DNA of 64,000 bases from Dactylosporangium roseum (GCF_025264685.1 NZ_CP073721.1:7333501-7397500), one strand, 5' to 3'; counted from the first letter of the stretch, positions 1 through 15,965 are shown. The notes: generated by a model not told the origin, from the letters alone. Numbers and translations are program-made.

Positions 1-1921
1 CCTCCATCGCCTGGATGGTGCCACGCCGGGAGTTGAGGTCGCCGATGACGTCGCCCATGTTCTCTTCCGGGGTGGTCACTTCGACGGCCATCAGCGGCTC
101 GAGGAGCACCGGGTTGGCCTTGCGGGCCGCCTCCTTGAGCACCATCGAGCCGGCAATCTTGAAGGCCATCTCCGAGGAGTCGACCTCGTGGTACTGGCCG
201 TCCAGCAGGGTGACCTTGAGACCCACCAGCGGGAAGCCCGCGAGCACGCCATACTGCATCGCGTCCTGGACACCGGCGTCGACCGAAGGGATGAACTCCT
301 TCGGGATACGACCACCGGTGACCGCGTTGACGAACTCGTAGGTCGGGCCGTCGGCGGTCTGCACGAGCGGCTCGAGCTTGATGATGACCCGCGCGTACTG
401 GCCGGAGCCACCCGTCTGCTTCTTGTGGGTGTATTCGACCTTCTCCGCGGCGGACTTCACCGTCTCGCGGTAAGCCACCTGCGGCTTGCCGATGTTGGCC
501 TCGACGTTGAACTCGCGCCGCATGCGGTCGACGAGGATGTCGAGGTGCAACTCGCCCATGCCGGCGATGACCGTCTGCCCGGTCTCCTCGTCGTTCTTGA
601 CGCGGAACGTCGGGTCCTCCTCGGCGAGCCGCTGGATGGCGGTGCCCAGCTTCTCCTGGTCGGCCTTCGTCTTCGGCTCGATCGCCACCTCGATGACCGG
701 CTCCGGAAAGGTCATCGACTCGAGGATGACCGGGTTGGCCGGGTCGCACAGCGTGTCACCGGTGGTGGTCTGCTTGAGACCCTGCACGGCGATGATGTCG
801 CCGGCGCTGGCGCTGGTGCGCTCCTCACGCTTGTTCGCGTGCATCTGGTAGATCTTGCCGATCCGCTCCTTGCGGTCCTTGGTGGAGTTGACCACCTGGG
901 AACCGGACTCGAGCGTGCCGGAGTAGACGCGCACGTAGGTGAGCTTGCCGAGGTGCTTGTCGGTCTGGATCTTGAAGGCCAGGCCGGAGAACGGCTCGTT
1001 GACCGACGGCTTGCGCGAGAGCGGGGTCTCGCCGTCGGTGGCGATGCCCTCGATCGCCGGGATGTCCAGCGGTGACGGCAGATAATCGACGACGGCGTCG
1101 AGCATGGGCTGCACGCCCTTGTTCTTGAACGCCGAGCCGCAGACGACCGGGTTGAGCTTGCCGGCGATGGTCGCCCGGCGGATCGCCGACTTCAGGTCCT
1201 TGACGTCGATCTCGTCGCCGTCGAGGTAGCGGACCATGATGTCGTCGTCGGCCTCGGACAGGGTCTCGAGGAGCTTCTCGCGGTACTCGTTGGCCTGGTC
1301 GACCAGGTCCGCCGGGATCTCCTCGATCGCGTAGTCCTCACCCTTCTGGGTTTCGCCGCGCCAGGTCAGCGCACGCATCTCCAGCAGGTCGACGACGCCG
1401 ATGTGGTCGCCTTCCAGGCCGATGGGGATCTGCAGCACCAGCGGCGTGGCGTTGAGCCGGTCGACCATCATCTGCACGCAGCGGAAGAAGTCGGCACCCG
1501 TGCGGTCCAGCTTGTTGACGAAGCACATACGCGGGACGTTGTACTTGTCCGCCTGGCGCCAGACGTTCTCGGTCTGGGGCTCCACACCGGCCACACCGTC
1601 GTAGACCGCCACCGCGCCGTCCAGAACGCGCAGCGACCGCTCGACCTCGACGGTGAAGTCGACGTGCCCGGGCGTGTCGATGATCTGGATCGTGTGGCTC
1701 TTCCACTCGCACTTGGTGGCGGCGGAAGTGATGGTGATGCCCCGCTCCTGCTCCTGCTCCATCCAGTCCATGACCGCCGCGCCCTCGTGGACCTCGCCGA
1801 TCTTGTACGTGATGCCGGTGTAGAAGAGGATGCGCTCGGTCGTCGTCGTCTTACCGGCGTCGATGTGCGCCATGATGCCGATGTTGCGGACCTTGGCGAG
1901 GGCGGCGTCTGCGGCAGCCAC
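1..1921 (-). CDS. fusA: Elongation factor G, C-terminus cut by window edge
   Basis: EF-G is the translational GTPase that drives ribosomal translocation and, with RRF, ribosome recycling in the cytoplasm. About 640 codons are present out of the usual ~700; the last ~60 lie outside the window. The GTG start at 1921 places the P-loop (AHIDAGKTTTTERI) about 16 residues from the N-terminus, as is normal for EF-G. It is the third gene of the str operon, 47 bp after rpsG, so it is probably expressed from the rpsL promoter; tuf would be expected next, beyond position 1. Nothing unusual is visible in the part present. Confidence 0.97.
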   Translation of the reverse strand, partial: MAAADAALAKVRNIGIMAHIDAGKTTTTERILFYTGITYKIGEVHEGAAVMDWMEQEQERGITITSAATKCEWKSHTIQIIDTPGHVDFTVEVERSLRVLDGAVAVYDGVAGVEPQTENVWRQADKYNVPRMCFVNKLDRTGADFFRCVQMMVDRLNATPLVLQIPIGLEGDHIGVVDLLEMRALTWRGETQKGEDYAIEEIPADLVDQANEYREKLLETLSEADDDIMVRYLDGDEIDVKDLKSAIRRATIAGKLNPVVCGSAFKNKGVQPMLDAVVDYLPSPLDIPAIEGIATDGETPLSRKPSVNEPFSGLAFKIQTDKHLGKLTYVRVYSGTLESGSQVVNSTKDRKERIGKIYQMHANKREERTSASAGDIIAVQGLKQTTTGDTLCDPANPVILESMTFPEPVIEVAIEPKTKADQEKLGTAIQRLAEEDPTFRVKNDEETGQTVIAGMGELHLDILVDRMRREFNVEANIGKPQVAYRETVKSAAEKVEYTHKKQTGGSGQYARVIIKLEPLVQTADGPTYEFVNAVTGGRIPKEFIPSVDAGVQDAMQYGVLAGFPLVGLKVTLLDGQYHEVDSSEMAFKIAGSMVLKEAARKANPVLLEPLMAVEVTTPEENMGDVIGDLNSRRGTIQAME

Positions 1922-1968
1922 TACAAATCCCTACTTCGTCTCTCGTCGGATCGCTGGGGAAGCGTCGC

Positions 1969-2439
1969 TTACCAGCGGTAGTGCGCGAAGGCCTTGTTGG
2001 ACTCCGCCATCTTGTGGGTGTCCTCGCGGCGCTTCACCGAAGCACCAAGACCGTTGCTCGCGTCGAGCAGCTCGTTCATGAGCCGCTCGACCATGGTCTT
2101 CTCGCGGCGGGCGCGAGAGTAGGTGACCAGCCAGCGCAGGCCCAGCGTCGTCGCGCGGACCGGCTTGACCTCGACCGGCACCTGGTAGGTCGCGCCACCG
2201 ACGCGGCGGCTGCGGACCTCGAGGGTCGGCTTCACGTTGTCCATGGCGCGCTTGAGCGTCACCACGGGGTCGGTGCCGGTCTTCTCGCGGGCGCCCTCGA
2301 GAGCGCTGTACACGATGCGCTCGGCGAGCTGACGCTTGCCCTCGACCAGGATCTTGTTGATCAACTGCGTGACGAGCAGGGAGTTGTAGACCGGATCCGC
2401 CACGAGCGGCCGGCGCGGCGCGGGGCCTTTACGCGGCAT
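1969..2439 (-). CDS. rpsG: 30S ribosomal protein S7
   Basis: A full-length 156-residue S7, the primary binder of the 3' major (head) domain of 16S rRNA. It begins MPRKGPAPRR and ends in the AFAHYRW type of tail common to actinobacterial S7. The ATG lies one base after the rpsL stop (TGA-C-ATG), so translation of the two genes is almost certainly coupled. The order rpsL-rpsG-fusA is the classical str operon, in which S7 is the autoregulatory protein in enteric bacteria; whether that applies here cannot be read from the sequence. Confidence 0.98.
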   Translation of the reverse strand: MPRKGPAPRRPLVADPVYNSLLVTQLINKILVEGKRQLAERIVYSALEGAREKTGTDPVVTLKRAMDNVKPTLEVRSRRVGGATYQVPVEVKPVRATTLGLRWLVTYSRARREKTMVERLMNELLDASNGLGASVKRREDTHKMAESNKAFAHYRW

Positions 2440-2440
2440 G

Positions 2441-2815
2441 TCAGCTCTTCTCCTTCTTCGCGCCGTAACGGCTGCGAGCCTGCTTGCGGTTGCGGACGCC
2501 CTGGGTGTCCAGCGAACCGCGGATGATCTTGTACCGGACGCCGGGGAGGTCCTTCACACGGCCGCCACGGACCAGCACGATCGAGTGCTCCTGAAGGTTG
2601 TGACCGACACCGGGGATGTAGGCCGTCACCTCGATGCCGTTACTCAGCCGCACACGGGCCACCTTGCGCAGCGCCGAATTGGGCTTCTTCGGCGTGGTCG
2701 TGTACACACGCGTGCAGACGCCCCGCCGCTGCGGGCTTCCCTTGAGCGCCGGCGTCTTCGTCTTGCTCAGCTTCGCCTGGCGGCCCTTGCGGACCAGCTG
2801 CTGGATCGTAGGCAC
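2441..2815 (-). CDS. rpsL: 30S ribosomal protein S12
   Basis: A 124-residue S12, part of the decoding centre of the 30S subunit. The GTG start at 2815 gives the canonical PTIQQLVRKGR N-terminus and the exact family length; the open frame extends upstream, but that extension is not S12-like. The lysines at which streptomycin resistance usually arises are wild type (TTPKKPNS around residue 43, GGRVKDLPG around residue 88), so a streptomycin-sensitive ribosome is predicted at this locus. It is the first gene of the str operon. Confidence 0.98.
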   Translation of the reverse strand: MPTIQQLVRKGRQAKLSKTKTPALKGSPQRRGVCTRVYTTTPKKPNSALRKVARVRLSNGIEVTAYIPGVGHNLQEHSIVLVRGGRVKDLPGVRYKIIRGSLDTQGVRNRKQARSRYGAKKEKS

Positions 2816-3063
2816 TGGGCCTGCCTCTCCCTTCGGCCTCGCGGCCGCACGTCTTCTTCTTCGCTGTCTCCACGGCGTGGACCGGCACCCGCGGTCGGGC
2901 GTGTCGCCTATTCCGCGACCCGGCCCGTTTGATCCCAGCCCGGGGTTGTGGTCCGCACCCACCCTCATTCCCGCGGAGGCGGGCCGATGTGGGCGCACGC
3001 ACGAGTTGCCCGGCAAAGCCGGGCACGAGGGGAAAGAGTACCCACCGTGAGGACGCTGGTCAA
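2816..3063 (-). promoter_or_regulatory. rpsL promoter and leader
   Basis: Reading the minus strand, TTGACC (3063-3058) is followed after 17 bases by TACTCT (3040-3035), a good vegetative sigma promoter. The expected transcript has a ~210-nt leader before rpsL, including a small hairpin (TGCCCGGC TTT GCCGGGCA) near 3008-3026. A second TACTCT near 3108-3113 has no convincing -35 element. The 2816-3151 gap contains no gene I would support. Confidence 0.7.
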
Positions 3064-3151
3064 AATCGCCCGGGTGCCCCTTGACGGAACACTCTTCACA
3101 CCTAGAGTACCCGGTCGCGGATCGACGTTGCCGGGGGGCTCCAGATCGAGG

Positions 3152-3619
3152 TCATGAGGTTGCCAGAAGGAAGGCGAGCAGGAGTGAGAACAGCGCGAAT
3201 CCCGCCCCCACCGAGCCCAGCACCATCCCCGTGATCGCCATGCCCCTACCGGTGACGCCGCGGCCGGCCAGCCGGATTTGCCGCATGCCGAAGACACCCA
3301 GTCCGACGGCGCCCAGCCCGAGGAAGACCGCCAGGGCCGTGAACGCCCCTCCAGCGGCCGGGCCCCAGCCCTCCTGCGCGCCACCCACGCCGAGGCAGGT
3401 GACGAACAGCGAGACGAGGATCGAGGCGACGCCGGCCACCAGGCTGCCGATGGACGGCCCGCTCGGCGTCGACTGGACCAACGGATACGCGACCCCGAAG
3501 GGGGTGCCCTGCACCACATCGACCCGCATCGCCGGCGCTGCCGCGGGCGTGGGGATCGACGGTGGAGGCGGCGGAGGAAATCCCGGATAGCCACCCGGCT
3601 GACCGGCGGGGTAGCCCAT
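3152..3619 (-). CDS. DUF4190-like small membrane protein with Pro-rich N-terminus
   Basis: A 155-residue protein of unknown function. The first ~40 residues are Gly/Pro/Tyr-rich, including a run of seven prolines. They precede two hydrophobic stretches (about 57-78 and 90-108), then a GRGMAITGMVLG segment and a last hydrophobic segment. This layout is typical of DUF4190 membrane proteins of actinobacteria. Its ATG overlaps the stop of the upstream small membrane gene by one base (TGATG), so the two form a translationally coupled pair between rpoC and the str operon. No catalytic residues are recognisable. Confidence 0.75.
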   Translation of the reverse strand: MGYPAGQPGGYPGFPPPPPPSIPTPAAAPAMRVDVVQGTPFGVAYPLVQSTPSGPSIGSLVAGVASILVSLFVTCLGVGGAQEGWGPAAGGAFTALAVFLGLGAVGLGVFGMRQIRLAGRGVTGRGMAITGMVLGSVGAGFALFSLLLAFLLATS

Positions 3620-3954
3620 CAGTTGACCGTCGGGTCGAAGTCGGTGCCGCGCTGCCGGGCATAGGTGAGCAGGCCGATGATGGCCAGCACCACGAGCATG
3701 GCGACGGCCAGCACGATGCCGGTCCAGGCGAGCCGCACACCGGTGCGCAGCCGTTTGGCGCCGAGCAGGAACCCGTCGGCCGCCACCAGCTCGCGGTGCG
3801 ACTCCTTGGCCATCAACAGGGCGATGGTCGCCGGGATCACCCCGCCGAGGAACGGCCCGGTCACCACGGACAGCAGGCCCAGGCCCAGCACGGCCGATGC
3901 CTTCGTCGCGCGGACCGGATCCGGGTCGAGCGGGTGCCGGGTCGTGGACGTCAC
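3619..3954 (-). CDS. Small two-helix membrane protein
   Basis: About 111 residues if the GTG at 3954 is used; an alternative start at 3996 adds 14 residues that do not look conserved. Two strong hydrophobic segments (ASAVLGLGLLSVVTGPFLGG and a Val/Leu/Ala-rich segment near the C-terminus) flank a charged loop, KESHRELVAADG. The layout again resembles DUF4190-type proteins, and the gene is coupled to the next one by a one-base overlap. I do not recognise a specific function. Confidence 0.65.
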   Translation of the reverse strand: MTSTTRHPLDPDPVRATKASAVLGLGLLSVVTGPFLGGVIPATIALLMAKESHRELVAADGFLLGAKRLRTGVRLAWTGIVLAVAMLVVLAIIGLLTYARQRGTDFDPTVN

Positions 3955-3979
3955 TCCACGACGATAACCGGTGCGACGC

Positions 3980-4013
3980 ACTGAGGGCGGAGGCACAGGC
4001 CCCCGCCCTCAGT
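3980..4013 (-). terminator. Hairpin terminator after rpoC
   Basis: An 11-bp perfect inverted repeat (ACTGAGGGCGG / CCGCCCTCAGT) with a 12-nt loop, starting 18 bases past the rpoC stop. It has no clear T-run, as is common for actinobacterial terminators. Confidence 0.7.
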
Positions 4014-4031
4014 GGATGACGCTCGCCGCGG

Positions 4032-7919
<3,888 letters not shown>

Positions 7920-8018
7920 TTCGTCTATGTCCTCACGATTCAGTTGCTCGGGTAATTGCTAGGTCGCGGGTGCGGCGGCGGCCCTACAGGCTGGGGTTGG
8001 ACCGACGCCGCCCACGAA

Positions 8019-11447
<3,429 letters not shown>

Positions 11448-11578
11448 GATGCGTCCTTCCGAGGACCGGTGGTGCAGACAGGCCGTTTCGCGTGCAGCCT
11501 GACGACCCCCAGCGTCAAGGGTGCCCACAAAGAGGCCCCTCAAGCCAGAGGTGAAGTCAGAAGACAGCGCAAACTAGC

Positions 11579-11607
11579 AGTGTAGCCGAAAGGCTAACCG
11601 CTGTCGA
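11579..11607 (-). promoter_or_regulatory. rpoB promoter
   Basis: On the minus strand TCGACA (11607-11602), a 17-base spacer and TACACT (11584-11579) form a near-consensus vegetative promoter. It implies a leader of ~120 nt before the rpoB TTG. The rest of the 11448-11940 gap holds no convincing gene. Confidence 0.7.
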
Positions 11608-11629
11608 GCGGTCTCGTGCACGATGTTTC

Positions 11630-11655
11630 AAACGATCTTTTCCCGAAGATCGTTT
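11630..11655 (-). terminator. AT-rich hairpin upstream of the rpoB promoter
   Basis: A 10-bp perfect inverted repeat (AAACGATCTT / AAGATCGTTT) with a 6-base loop and GTTT on its 3' side when read on the minus strand. It sits between the rplL terminator and the rpoB promoter and may stop read-through from rplJL; a regulatory role is equally possible. Confidence 0.45.
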
Positions 11656-11940
11656 CCTCACCGGCCGAGCCGCTCGCGTCGGCCGTGGCCTGCGGCTTCA
11701 CCAGTCGAGGCGCTCAGAGCCGAACCCAAGAAGGGCCGGAGCGCATCGGTCGGGCCGCTGGCCGCCGCGTCCGCGGAAGGCAGTGCCTGATTAGCGTGCC
11801 TGGCCGCTGGTCATCGCGTCAAGGGTTCCCACGCGCGTCGGGGCACCATGACAGATATCTCGCACTCCAACCACTAAGTGTTGTGGTCGACACCCCTAGA
11901 TCTTGGGTCCTTACACCTCGGACCCGTCCGGCAAACGTGA

Positions 11941-11970
11941 GGGCGGCCGCCGGAATTCCGGCGGCCGCCC
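11941..11970 (-). terminator. 30-bp GC-rich palindrome after rplL
   Basis: A perfect 30-bp palindrome centred on GGAATTCC with GGGCGGCCGCC arms, beginning 18 bases past the rplL stop. As RNA it would form a very stable hairpin, so it probably terminates or attenuates transcription between rplJL and rpoBC. Confidence 0.75.
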
Positions 11971-11988
11971 TTCCGGCGATGGGCCAGA

Positions 11989-12375
11989 TTACTTGAGGGT
12001 GACCTTGGCGCCCTCGGCCTCGAGCTTCGCCTTGGCCTTGTCGGCGCTCTCCTTGTTGGCCTTCTCCAGGACCGGCTTCGGTGCGGCCTCGACGAGGTCC
12101 TTGGCCTCCTTCAGGCCCAGGCCGGTCAGCTCACGCACGACCTTGATGACCTGAATCTTCTTGCCGCCGTCACTCTCGAGGACGACGTCGAACTCGCTCT
12201 GCTCCTCGACCTCGGGGGCAGCGGCGGCACCGACCGGGCCGGCCGCGGCAATCGCGACGGGGGCGGCAGCGGTGACGTCGAAGGTGGTCTCGAACTCCTT
12301 CACGAACTCGGAGAGCTCGATGAGGGTCATCTCCTTGAACGCGTCGAGGAGTTCCTGGCTGCTCAGCTTCGCCAT
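11989..12375 (-). CDS. rplL: 50S ribosomal protein L7/L12
   Basis: A 128-residue L7/L12, the multicopy stalk protein that recruits translational GTPases. The N-terminal dimerisation helix region, an Ala/Gly/Val-rich hinge (AAAAPVAIAAAGPVGAAAAP) and the C-terminal domain with KIQVIKVVRELTGLGLKEAK are all intact. It follows rplJ by 42 bp, as expected for the L10-L12 operon. Confidence 0.98.
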   Translation of the reverse strand: MAKLSSQELLDAFKEMTLIELSEFVKEFETTFDVTAAAPVAIAAAGPVGAAAAPEVEEQSEFDVVLESDGGKKIQVIKVVRELTGLGLKEAKDLVEAAPKPVLEKANKESADKAKAKLEAEGAKVTLK

Positions 12376-12417
12376 GGTGGCGGGTTCCTTTCAGAAAGTG
12401 TGATGTGGGGCACCGGC

Positions 12418-12966
12418 CTATTCGGCCGCGCCGCCGGATTCCTTCTCGCGCTTTTCCTGCAGAGCCGCCACGGTGCGGGCCGTCTTGGACAGCGGCGCCT
12501 GGAACAGCGCCGCGGCCTTGCTGAGGCTGCCCTTCATGGCGCCGGCCAGCTTGGCCAGCAGCACCTCACGAGACTCGAGGTCGGCCAGGCGACGGACCTC
12601 GTCCGCGCTGATGGCCTTGCCTTCGAACACGCCGCCCTTGATGACGAGCAGCGGGTGGGCCTTCGCGAACTCGCGCAGGCCCTTCGCCGCCTCGACCGGG
12701 TCGCCGGAGACGAAGGCGAGCGCGGTAGGACCGGTGAACAAATCGTCGAGACCGCTGATGCCAGCGTCCGTCGCGGCACGCTTCGCGAGCGTGTTCTTCG
12801 CGACGGCGTACGTGGTCTCACGGCCCAGGCTGCGGCGCAAGGTCTTGAGCTGCGCCACGGTCAGGCCGCGGTACTCGGTCAGCACGGTGGCCGTCGAACC
12901 ACGGAAGGCCTCGGTGAGCTCCGCGACCGCGGTGGCCTTGTCGTCTCGAACCGGCTTGTCCGCCAT
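12418..12966 (-). CDS. rplJ: 50S ribosomal protein L10
   Basis: A 182-residue L10, the base of the ribosomal stalk onto which L12 dimers bind. The N-terminal rRNA-binding half (TEYRGLTVAQLKTLRRSL, YAVAKNTLAKRA) is typical; the C-terminal helix that carries L12 is followed by a short charged tail. The ATG has a strong GGAGGGAC site upstream. It is the first gene of the rplJL operon and is preceded by an L10-type leader, so autoregulation by the L10-L12 complex is likely. Confidence 0.97.
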   Translation of the reverse strand: MADKPVRDDKATAVAELTEAFRGSTATVLTEYRGLTVAQLKTLRRSLGRETTYAVAKNTLAKRAATDAGISGLDDLFTGPTALAFVSGDPVEAAKGLREFAKAHPLLVIKGGVFEGKAISADEVRRLADLESREVLLAKLAGAMKGSLSKAAALFQAPLSKTARTVAALQEKREKESGGAAE

Positions 12967-13188
12967 GTCCCTCCTCTCTCCTTGCTTCGGTGCTGGTCAC
13001 CTGCCGGCGATCCGCAGCAACGAAAAACGCCCCGGCGCAGGGGCGCACGGGGCTTCGGAGGGCGCACAGTGGCGCCGACGTTCGCTTTGTCGCGGCCCTG
13101 CGCGGGTCGCCCGCGTTGATGCGGGACCTTCGACATCGCCCGCCTGTCGGCAGGGAGATGTGACCAGCGGTCTTCGGGTTTCGCTCCA
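12967..13188 (-). promoter_or_regulatory. L10-type mRNA leader with attenuator-like hairpin
   Basis: A structured ~220-nt leader lies between the promoter and rplJ. Near its 3' end the transcript contains CCCCGTGCGCCCCTGCGC followed by CGGGGC and then GTTTTTCG, which is a GC hairpin with a U-run, i.e. a terminator or attenuator ~60 nt before the L10 start. Ribosomal L10 leaders are a known autoregulatory RNA family in many bacteria, including actinobacteria; assignment to that family is by position and structure only. Confidence 0.65.
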
Positions 13189-13217
13189 TTTATACATGGC
13201 GGAATCGGTACGGCCAA
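13189..13217 (-). promoter_or_regulatory. rplJ promoter
   Basis: The minus strand reads TTGGCC (13217-13212), 17 bases, TATAAA (13194-13189). It begins only 2 bases past the stop of the upstream permease gene, so rplJL has its own promoter. Confidence 0.7.
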
Positions 13218-13218
13218 A

Positions 13219-13911
13219 TTACGGCCGGCTCAGCCGCAACCTCGCATGAACGCTGATGGCTACCGCGGTCCACAGGACGCCCCAGCCGGTCGCCACGGCC
13301 ACGGCCGCCAGGTCCGCGCCGCCGACCGTTTCCCGGGCGGTCGCCATCACCGGGGGCGCGAGCCACGGTGCCGGTGAGCTTTTCAGGCCGAGGACGATCG
13401 CCAGCACCACCCCGCCGACGAGGACCGCCAGGCCGCGGGCCGTCTGGCCGGCCGCCGCACGGCTGGCCAGGGCACCCAGCGCCACCGCCGGCAGCAGGAG
13501 CAGCAGATGGGCCCAGACGCCGAGCGCGACGCCTTCACCGAGCGAGGGGTCGCCGGCCTTCTCCGGACCCGTCACGCCGCCCACCGCCCACGGCAGGACC
13601 AGCGCGATCAAGATGAACGGGAGGCCGGCCAGGGCCGCCGCCACGACCCCTGCGGCGATCTCCCTGCCGGCGCCACCGGCCGCCACGCGGCTCAGCCGCC
13701 GCTGCACGTCGGGCTCGACGTCGAGGAGGATCTTCGTCTGCCAGGCGAGGACCGCGAACAGGACCGCGGCGGAGACCCCGTAGGCCTCACCGGCCTGCGC
13801 CTGCCCGCCGCCGTAGAGCACCGAGAGCACCACCAGCGCCGCCAGCAGCGGGGCGGCGGCCCGTCCGGTCTGCACGAAGCCGGCCAGTCGCATGCGAACC
13901 AGGGCGGTCAT
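13219..13911 (-). CDS. ABC transporter membrane subunit (ABC-2-like)
   Basis: A 230-residue, strongly hydrophobic protein with about six membrane segments and short polar loops. There is no signal peptide and no recognisable binding motif. Its ATG overlaps the stop of the upstream ATPase gene (ATGA), so the two form a coupled exporter or ABC-2-type pair. Substrate unknown. The pair is inserted between rplA and the rplJ leader, where several other actinobacteria carry unrelated small genes. The permease assignment depends on the neighbouring ATPase. Confidence 0.75.
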   Translation of the reverse strand: MTALVRMRLAGFVQTGRAAAPLLAALVVLSVLYGGGQAQAGEAYGVSAAVLFAVLAWQTKILLDVEPDVQRRLSRVAAGGAGREIAAGVVAAALAGLPFILIALVLPWAVGGVTGPEKAGDPSLGEGVALGVWAHLLLLLPAVALGALASRAAAGQTARGLAVLVGGVVLAIVLGLKSSPAPWLAPPVMATARETVGGADLAAVAVATGWGVLWTAVAISVHARLRLSRP

Positions 13912-14636
13912 CGGATCGCGGCCTCGTCACGTACACCCACGATGTCAAAGCCCTCGGCGCGCAACCGCGCGACGGCGGCCAGCGCGTCCGCGGACGCCAC
14001 CGCCACCTCGATCACCTGCCGACCGGCGAGCCGCTCGCCCTCGGCGACCTCGCCGTCGCGGACATACCAGCGGCGCGCGTGCGGCAGTCGCGCGACTTCG
14101 CCGAGATGGTCACTGACCAGCACCGATCCTCCGCGCTCGACGACCTCCGCGACGATGCCGGGCACCTGCTCGCGGGTCTGTGCGTCGAGTCCCTCCCACG
14201 GCTCGTCGAGCACCAGAAGGCCGGGCGGTGCGAGCAGGGCCTGGACCAGGCCGACCTTCTGCGCGGAGCCTTTCGACAGCCGGCTCAGCCGCACGTCGAG
14301 GAAGTTGGTGAAGTGCAGCCGGTGTGCCCACCGCTCGATGTCCGCGGTGCCGTCGAGGCCGCGGATCGCCGCCGTGTGGCGCAGATGCGTACGAGCGGTG
14401 AACGGCTGATCGGCGGGGAAGCGCTCCGGCACCCACCCGACCACGGCCGGCCGGTCGCTGATCGTGCCACGGCTCGGGCGCAGGATGCCCGCTACGACCT
14501 GAAGCAGCGTCGACTTGCCGGCCCCGTTGGGGCCCTCGACGACGGCCACCTCACCCGGCGGCAGGCGCAGGCCGACGCCGCGCAGCGTCCAAGGCGCCTT
14601 TCGGCCGTATCGGAACCAGACGTCCTGCAACAGCAC
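13908..14636 (-). CDS. ABC transporter ATP-binding protein
   Basis: A 242-residue ATPase with a complete nucleotide-binding domain: Walker A GPNGAGKST near residue 39, a signature-like motif LSKGSAQKV (a variant of LSGGQ with Lys and Ala), Walker B LLVLDEPWEGLD and an H-loop SDHLGEV. The short C-terminal extension (VAVASADALAAVARLRAEG) resembles the small regulatory tails of CcmA/NatA-type ATPases. It is coupled to the downstream permease by an ATGA overlap. The pair probably exports a small or lipophilic substrate that cannot be named from sequence. Confidence 0.88.
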   Translation of the reverse strand: MLLQDVWFRYGRKAPWTLRGVGLRLPPGEVAVVEGPNGAGKSTLLQVVAGILRPSRGTISDRPAVVGWVPERFPADQPFTARTHLRHTAAIRGLDGTADIERWAHRLHFTNFLDVRLSRLSKGSAQKVGLVQALLAPPGLLVLDEPWEGLDAQTREQVPGIVAEVVERGGSVLVSDHLGEVARLPHARRWYVRDGEVAEGERLAGRQVIEVAVASADALAAVARLRAEGFDIVGVRDEAAIR

Positions 14637-14637
14637 C

Positions 14638-14666
14638 GGGACAGCGTGCCATAGACACGCTGTCCC
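14638..14666 (-). terminator. Hairpin terminator after rplA
   Basis: An 11-bp perfect inverted repeat (GGGACAGCGTG / CACGCTGTCCC) with a 7-base loop, between the rplA stop and the start of the ABC ATPase gene. Confidence 0.7.
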
Positions 14667-14691
14667 GTGTTGTCCCGCTGGTCTTGCGAGG

Positions 14692-15411
14692 TTACTCCGC
14701 GGCGTCGTCCTCGAGGAGGTTGCGCGTGCGGTTCGGGTCGACCGGGATGCCCGGACCCATGGTGGTGGTGATGAAGATCTTCTTGAGGTACTTGCCCTTG
14801 GCCGCCGAAGGCTTGGCCCGGTTGACCTCTTCGAGGACCGCGGCGTAGTTCTCGACGAGCTGCTGATCGGTGAAGCTGGCCTTGCCGATGATCAGGTGCA
14901 GGTTCGAGTGCTTGTCGACGCGATAGGTGATCTTGCCACCCTTGATCTCGTTGACCGCCTTGGTGACGTCCATCGTGACCGTGCCCGTCTTCGGGTTCGG
15001 CATCAGGCCGCGCGGGCCCAGGATCCGCGCGATCCGGCCGATCTTGGCCATCTGGTCGGGCGTCGCGATCGCCGCGTCGAACTCCAGCCAGCCTTCCTGG
15101 ATCCGGGCGACGAGGTCATCGGTGCCCACGGCGTCGGCGCCGGCGGCCTCGGCCTCGGCGGCCTTGGCGCCCTGCGCGAAGACGATGACGCGGGCGGTCT
15201 TGCCGGTGCCGTGCGGCAGGTTCACCGTGCCGCGGACCATCTGGTCGGCCTTGCGCGGGTCGACGCCCAGACGCATGGCCACCTCGACGGTGGGGTCGAA
15301 CTTGACGGTCGACGTCTGCTTGGCGAGCTTGACGGCGGCGGCGGGGCTGTACAGCGCGTTGCGGTCGACGAGCTCGACGACCTTGCGGTAGTTCTTACCG
15401 TGCTGCGACAT
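14692..15411 (-). CDS. rplA: 50S ribosomal protein L1
   Basis: A 239-residue L1, the mobile-stalk protein next to the E site. The family signature around ILGPRGLMPNPKTGTVT is intact, and the protein has the normal length. It follows rplK by 68 bp in the conserved nusG-rplK-rplA order and has a hairpin terminator behind it. L1 binds its own mRNA in many bacteria; no leader was checked here. Confidence 0.98.
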   Translation of the reverse strand: MSQHGKNYRKVVELVDRNALYSPAAAVKLAKQTSTVKFDPTVEVAMRLGVDPRKADQMVRGTVNLPHGTGKTARVIVFAQGAKAAEAEAAGADAVGTDDLVARIQEGWLEFDAAIATPDQMAKIGRIARILGPRGLMPNPKTGTVTMDVTKAVNEIKGGKITYRVDKHSNLHLIIGKASFTDQQLVENYAAVLEEVNRAKPSAAKGKYLKKIFITTTMGPGIPVDPNRTRNLLEDDAAE

Positions 15412-15479
15412 TCTGGCTCTTCACTCCTGTGGTGATCGTGCGGGCACCCCGATGGGTCGCCCTCCCACGTGATCCGGTG

Positions 15480-15911
15480 TCAGTCCTTGACGACGATGCC
15501 CATGGAACGGGCGGTGCCGGCGATGATCTTCTCGGCCTCTTCGATGTCGTTGGCGTTGAGGTCGGACATCTTCTTCTCGGCGACCTCACGCAACTGGGCC
15601 TTGGTGATCGAGCCGACCTTGTCCCGCTGCGGCACGCCGGAACCCTTGGCTACACCGGCGGCCTTGAGCAGCAGGCGGGCGGCGGGCGGGGTCTTGAGGA
15701 CGAACGTGAAAGTCCGGTCCTCGTAGACGCTGATCTGCGCCGGGATGATGTCACCGCGCTGGGACTCCGTCTGGGCGTTGTACGCCTTGACGAACTCCAT
15801 GATGTTCACACCGTGCTGACCGAGGGCGGGGCCGACCGGCGGCGCCGGGGTGGCCTGGCCTGCCGGCAACTGAAGCGTGAAGGTCTTGACGAGCTTCTTC
15901 TTCGGAGGCAT
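15480..15911 (-). CDS. rplK: 50S ribosomal protein L11
   Basis: A 143-residue L11 of the GTPase-associated centre. The ATG at 15911 gives the canonical MPPKKKLVKTFTLQL start and the exact family length; an in-frame extension upstream of it is not conserved. The N-terminal thiostrepton-site segment (PPVGPALGQHGVNIMEF) is wild type. It lies between nusG and rplA. Confidence 0.98.
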   Translation of the reverse strand: MPPKKKLVKTFTLQLPAGQATPAPPVGPALGQHGVNIMEFVKAYNAQTESQRGDIIPAQISVYEDRTFTFVLKTPPAARLLLKAAGVAKGSGVPQRDKVGSITKAQLREVAEKKMSDLNANDIEEAEKIIAGTARSMGIVVKD

Positions 15912-15965
15912 GGCTGCTTTCGTCTTCCTGGGCTGGAATTGGTTCGTGCTGTTTTCACGCACGCG

